This document shows positions 6,557 to 8,873 of a DNA stretch of 8,873 nucleotides, piece after piece. This DNA is from an uncultured Verrucomicrobiota bacterium. Lineage in GTDB: Bacteria > Verrucomicrobiota > Verrucomicrobiia > Limisphaerales > JADLHS01. The position numbers and the translations under genes are program-made. Every line of letters starts with the position of its first letter. The stretch's first letter is position 1. The notes below the pieces were generated by a model that worked only from the letters and a program-made list of their open reading frames with translations, was not told the origin of the DNA and searched no databases. The stretch lies in assembly GCA_937894935.1 (NCBI GenBank), contig CALAYC010000160.1, positions 1 to 8,873 of the forward strand, given 5' to 3'.

Positions 6557-6781
6557 TTATTCACCGCGTTCCGCAGGTTGCAGCTCGCGGACAGCGTTTT
6601 CCGGTAACGTGGAAAGTGCGCCGAAGACTTTCGTTTCGTTCCCCGGACCTGCGGCCAACATCAAATCAATATCTGTAGTGACGCGTGGCAATCCTGCAGC
6701 GATGATGACGAATCCCTCGACGAGATATTTAGCTCCGCGCTGGTTAAGTTCGCGGTAGAGATGCACCAGGTCTGCCTGCAC
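6557..6781 (-). pseudogene. Truncated nucleotidyltransferase-like gene remnant
   Basis: The 74-residue reading from a GTG at 6781 begins MQADLVHLYRELNQRGAKYL. It continues VEGFVIIAAGLPRVTTDIDL and ends LPENAVRELQPAERGE. The pattern (small helix, KYLVxGG-like strand and turn, PRxTxDIDL acidic motif) is that of small nucleotidyltransferase-fold proteins often annotated as DUF6036 or AbiEii-like. Intact members are usually well over 120 residues and continue with a second strand bearing another Asp (such as VDL). Here the sequence stops right after the first acidic motif and one helix. The three frames after the stop show no continuation that I recognise. The normal VGG of the glycine turn is VEG here. 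It is most likely a 3'-truncated remnant. A very short functional protein cannot be ruled out. It lies 146 bases from the tmRNA gene, on the opposite strand. Confidence 0.6.
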
Positions 6782-6885
6782 CGGCGGGCGACATTCTAAG
6801 TTTGAGAAATCCCGGCCCGAGAGCCGTTGAACTCCTCAAAAATCGGAAAGCGAATCCACGAGCGAATCGAGGGCAAGCGGCAGGC

Positions 6886-6916
6886 TTGACACAAGGCGGA
6901 CATTGCCGATGATAAG
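6886..6916 (+). promoter_or_regulatory. Candidate sigma-70-type promoter of the tmRNA gene
   Basis: A perfect -35 hexamer TTGACA occurs at 6886-6891. The best -10-like match is GATAAG at 6911-6916 with a 19-base spacer, which is slightly long. The mature tmRNA 5' end is 12 bases further on, consistent with a short leader removed by RNase P. The -35 match and position are good, the -10 is weak. Confidence 0.5.
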
Positions 6917-6927
6917 AGCGCCGTTGT

Positions 6928-7280
6928 GGGGGCGTACTGGTTTCGACCAGGTGAGCACGCCAGAGGCGGCATGCCGAGGACGATGCGTTGGCCTCGTAAA
7001 TCATCGCATCAAAACATAACTGCTAACGAAGAATTAGCTCTCGCGGCCTAATGTGCCTCGACGTTCGCCCGCTGACACCTGCTAGGTGGGACGAGCGCAA
7101 CAGCAGGTATGGCGGAAGGCGGAGATCGCGCGCCCAAGCCGAGATTATTCCATGCGAACTAAGCGGTGGGACTCGAGTCCGAGCGCCATCCCATAGCCGA
7201 CAAAAAATCTCGGACTAAGCATGTAGTCGCGGCTGGTTGGTTGACTTGGGACGGGGGTTCAATTCCCCCCGCCTCCACCA
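6928..7280 (+). ncRNA. ssrA: tmRNA (transfer-messenger RNA)
   Basis: This RNA rescues stalled ribosomes by acting first as alanyl-tRNA and then as a short mRNA, with SmpB as partner. The 5' end GGGGGCG (6928-6934) pairs with CGCCTCC (7270-7276) to make a seven-pair acceptor stem with one G-U. An A discriminator and an encoded CCA (7278-7280) follow. A T-arm is present: GGGGG (7253-7257), loop TTCAATT, CCCCC (7265-7269). The 5' part reads TACTGGTTTCGACC, matching the conserved tmRNA D-like region. The tag frame is at 7022-7051. Six T follow directly after CCA (7281-7286). The one-piece length of 353 bases is ordinary. No permuted form is indicated. Identification is firm from both ends and the tag. 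The ends were placed from acceptor-stem pairing. Confidence 0.96.
7022..7051 (+). other. tmRNA proteolysis-tag reading frame (ANEELALAA)
   Basis: Inside the tmRNA, GCT AAC GAA GAA TTA GCT CTC GCG GCC TAA encodes ANEELALAA and stop. The hydrophobic end LALAA is the usual ClpXP-type degradation signal, and the ANxE beginning resembles the Escherichia coli tag ANDENYALAA, one residue longer. The resume codon is inferred to be GCT at 7022 by analogy with other tmRNAs. Confidence 0.85.
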
Positions 7281-7805
7281 TTTTTTACAGGGGTTTGCTA
7301 TGGTTGTTGATTCTACGGGGCAGATACGGGACAGCTTGTGTATGCGAAAGCAGCCCAAAAACAACCGGAGGGGGCACATCGAAATCGCACAATTTTAAAT
7401 ACCGTGGCCCGTATTTCGATATCGCTTTTAGCCATGATTGGGAGACCGGTGGGCAACTTATTGCTCCAGCCCCGAATGCTTTGCTCGCAATTCCTCACAG
7501 CTTCGATTCCTTGAAGATTAATAAACCTGTCTGTTCTTGAACCGGTCGTCTGAATTAAGGCATGGGGCAGTCCTACAAGCCTTTGGAATAACGGATCCAG
7601 CAACACTCAGGCCGGCTTGATAGAAGGTCGGCCACTCGCGGCTGATGCTCGAATTGGTTTAGCGCCCGTCTGGGCTGGAAAACTGCGATTGAAAAAGTTG
7701 TTGCGCTGAGAGGCAGGATTGGTAGAACGACCTCGAGCCCGGTTTGCGACCAGTCAGAAAAATTGATGAGGATGAACTGACCTGCGTGGAGCGGCTTGAT
7801 GATTT
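7281..7805. other. Stretch downstream of tmRNA with no recognisable gene
   Basis: About 525 bases follow the tmRNA, starting with six T. Open frames here are short, and none has a recognisable motif, signal or ribosome site. A 32-codon frame from an ATG at 7300 and a minus-strand frame at 7313-7606 look accidental. No tRNA is visible. I found no second copy of the tmRNA 3' end, so no attachment-site duplication is shown within the window. The stretch could be decayed DNA between the tmRNA and the orphan genes to the right, for example the remains of an integrated element. Confidence 0.5.
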
Positions 7806-8180
7806 ATGGGTAAGTTTCCAAAACCAAGAACCGACCCCTTTATGTTTAACACTGAGGACCTCAACTGGATTCCCTTCTTATACTACGATATTCTGGTGCA
7901 GATGATCCCTTTGCCTACCTGCCCATTGGATTCTCCGACAGAAATTCCGGTTCATAGCGCGATACTTGTGGATTGGTTTACCCCACTTGGGGTGCCAACG
8001 GAGTATTCTGTGGGAATCTTTATATCTAAATGGGGAGACTTGGGAATCTTCAGACACCGTTGGGGGGAAGGTTATACTCCGCCGGAGTATAACCTAAAGA
8101 CCCAACTTCGGATTTTTGCGCCGAAGCAACCACAATGGCCATCACCCTATTATGTATTCCATACGCCTTGGGGATTTTAA
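7806..8180 (+). CDS. Orphan hypothetical protein, aromatic- and proline-rich
   Basis: The product is 124 residues from the ATG at 7806, or 112 from the ATG at 7842 (MFNTEDLNWIPFLYYDILVQ). It has no signal peptide and no clear membrane helix. It is rich in Trp, Tyr, Phe and Pro, with segments ILVDWFTPLGVPTEYSVGIF, WGDLGIFRHRWGEGYTPPEY and a C-terminus of YYVFHTPWGF. I do not recognise a family. The start is uncertain. Bases 7823-7842 are an inverted-repeat copy, so a protein beginning at 7806 would include repeat-encoded residues (PRTDP), whereas 7842 starts exactly at the repeat edge. Neither has a good ribosome site, although GGAG lies 14 bases before 7806. A 27-base palindrome falls inside the frame at 8069-8095. 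The gene is more A+T-rich than the genes left of the tmRNA and stands 21 bases before the next gene in the same direction, so the two may be co-transcribed. Confidence 0.6.
   Translation: MGKFPKPRTDPFMFNTEDLNWIPFLYYDILVQMIPLPTCPLDSPTEIPVHSAILVDWFTPLGVPTEYSVGIFISKWGDLGIFRHRWGEGYTPPEYNLKTQLRIFAPKQPQWPSPYYVFHTPWGF
7823..7842 (-). repeat. Left inverted copy of the 20-base core repeat
   Basis: ACCAAGAACCGACCCCTTTA here is the exact reverse complement of 8787-8806 and of 8820-8839. Identity over 20 bases at nearly 1 kb distance is far beyond chance. The flanks on either side match only sporadically. It ends at the A of the ATG at 7842. Left and right copies bracket both orphan genes. Confidence 0.9.
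8069..8095. repeat. 27-base near-perfect palindrome inside a coding frame
   Basis: The arm AGGTTATACTCCG (8069-8081) and the arm CGGAGTATAACCT (8083-8095) are perfectly complementary around one central C. As a hairpin it would be 12 pairs with a GCC loop. It encodes the residues GYTPPEYN in the surrounding frame. It could be a protein-binding site, an RNA hairpin or part of a mobile repeat. Confidence 0.85.
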
Positions 8181-8201
8181 TCCAATCATTGCGCGCCTTT
8201 T

Positions 8202-8777
8202 ATGAAAATCATCTGCGCTTTGTTGGGATTCAGCATTTGTTCCGGATTAAATGCAACGGAAATGTTAACAAATCAACTCTCTCTGCATCTCGTTGACCCC
8301 AGCATTAGCAGATCGGCGCTCCTCGCTGGTCAGATCAAGTTCAAAGCCGTGAAGCTCGTCCCGCAACCCGTCCTTTCAGACGTGGATTTTATCTCTTATG
8401 ATAAGACTAGTCATGTTTTCGCGGTAAGCGTGGATACGGCCAAGCGAATGGCTGAAAGATTGGGGAGTGCTTCGACAACTATCATTTCAGGAGAGCCATT
8501 TTATGGGTTCAGCTGGCAAGACACACCCTTTGTACTGGTTGCAGCAGGTGAACCGATTTATTTGGGCGTTTTTTCGTGCGTGACTTCTTCTGGTGATTAC
8601 CCCCTGCCAAGAATATATCCCCAAAAAAACCTGGTCAGTTCATATTCCACAAACAATGTAACATTCGTGATCACGTTGAGGCGAGGTGAATCTCCAAGAG
8701 GGGGAGCCGTAAATGACTATCCAGACATGCGCAGTGACCCTAGGATTTTAGCTTCGTTGAAAAAATTGAATTTGTGA
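8202..8777 (+). CDS. Hypothetical exported protein
   Basis: The product is 191 residues. The N-terminus MKIICALLGFSICSGLNATE is a probable signal peptide with a basic start, a hydrophobic core and small residues before a likely cut near Asn-Ala. The mature part is soluble-looking. It includes FAVSVDTAKRMAERLG, then ISGEPFYGFSWQDTPFVLVA, GEPIYLGVFSCVTSSGDYPL and a charged C-terminus. The layout of an alpha/beta module with a G-E-P-I-Y-L-G-x-F motif and a following SS recalls small periplasmic proteins of unknown function from related bacteria, but I cannot name a family. The sequence IYPQKNLVSSYSTNNVTFVI suggests further beta-strands. No strong ribosome site precedes the ATG. The gene follows the aromatic-rich orphan by 21 bases, is similarly A+T-rich, and ends three bases before the tandem repeats. 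Composition and repeats suggest acquisition separately from the left-hand genes. Confidence 0.75.
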   Translation: MKIICALLGFSICSGLNATEMLTNQLSLHLVDPSISRSALLAGQIKFKAVKLVPQPVLSDVDFISYDKTSHVFAVSVDTAKRMAERLGSASTTIISGEPFYGFSWQDTPFVLVAAGEPIYLGVFSCVTSSGDYPLPRIYPQKNLVSSYSTNNVTFVITLRRGESPRGGAVNDYPDMRSDPRILASLKKLNL

Positions 8778-8780
8778 GTG

Positions 8781-8846
8781 TGGTCGTAAAGGGGTCGGTT
8801 CTTGGTATTGACATGGTCGTAAAGGGGTCGGTTCTTGGTATTGACA
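8781..8846 (+). repeat. Tandem duplication of a 33-base repeat
   Basis: Two exact copies (8781-8813 and 8814-8846) each start TGGTCGTAAAGGGG and end TTGGTATTGACA. They begin three bases after the stop codon of the exported-protein gene (TGA at 8775-8777). Each contains the 20-base core whose inverted copy is at 7823-7842. The phrase CAAGAACCGACCCC in reverse resembles short repeats I have seen near IS200-like (Y1) transposase genes, but no transposase is in the window. Copy number may continue beyond the right edge only in degenerate form, since the next bases differ. Confidence 0.93.
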
Positions 8847-8873
8847 ACTGTTGGTGGTTGCTCACCTTCTGCG

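Noticed and set aside
7300..7398. A 32-codon plus-strand frame beginning MVVDSTGQIRDSL right after the tmRNA
   Set aside because: The ATG is 20 bases after the tmRNA end with no ribosome site, and the product is short with no recognisable domain. I considered a remnant integrase start but have no evidence.
7166..7540. A 124-codon open frame on the plus strand
   Set aside because: It starts inside the tmRNA and runs through its 3' end, so it is an accidental frame over an RNA gene.
7313..7606. A 97-codon minus-strand frame downstream of tmRNA
   Set aside because: No ribosome site, motif or signal, with low-information sequence. Probably chance.
8781..8846. Tandem repeats as the start of a CRISPR array
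   Set aside because: The two 33-base copies are directly adjacent with no spacer between them, and no cas gene is present.
8808..8846. TTGACA at the end of each 33-base repeat as -35 promoter boxes
   Set aside because: No matching -10 sequence lies at the right distance after the first copy, and the second lies too near the window edge to judge.

Overview
The window looks like a bacterial chromosome segment, most plausibly from the Verrucomicrobiota (Pedosphaera/Limisphaerales-like). That placement is inference. It rests on the kinds of genes present (a MauE/DoxX-type membrane protein with a membrane-anchored rhodanese, a DUF433/DUF5615 pair, a MoeB-rhodanese fusion), weak Shine-Dalgarno signals, and short intergenic stem-loop repeats of a kind I associate with that group. 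No rRNA or other strong taxonomic marker is present.

Left part (1-2869, minus strand): four genes read right to left. They are a tiny lipoprotein (2684-2869), a membrane-anchored rhodanese (1683-2498), a MauE-like four-helix membrane protein that overlaps the rhodanese stop by ATGA (1207-1686), and aspartate kinase LysC, which runs off the left edge (1-1067). The rhodanese/MauE pair is translationally coupled and probably handles sulfur or thiol redox chemistry at the membrane. LysC begins the aspartate-family amino acid pathway and has no obvious link to them.

Middle (2957-6298): an outer-membrane beta-barrel protein is divergent from the lipoprotein. A DUF433/DUF5615 toxin-antitoxin-like pair follows, in which the DUF433 partner is intact and the toxin-like partner is broken by an in-frame TAA. 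Next comes a cluster of stem-loops and inverted repeats (5001-5154). On the minus strand lies a full-length MoeB/ThiF-type E1-like enzyme with a C-terminal rhodanese domain, used in sulfur activation for molybdopterin, thiamine or related carriers.

Right part (6299-8873): a truncated nucleotidyltransferase-like fragment precedes a well-defined tmRNA gene (ssrA, 6928-7280) with a -35-like box and the tag ANEELALAA. About 525 bases beyond the tmRNA hold no gene I recognise. Two orphan genes of visibly higher A+T follow. They are bracketed by a 20-base inverted repeat whose right-hand copy is part of a 33-base tandem duplication. The first orphan gene contains a 27-base nearly perfect palindrome. 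A tmRNA 3' end followed by A+T-rich orphan genes and repeats is the classic look of an accessory insertion, although no integrase or transposase is visible here.
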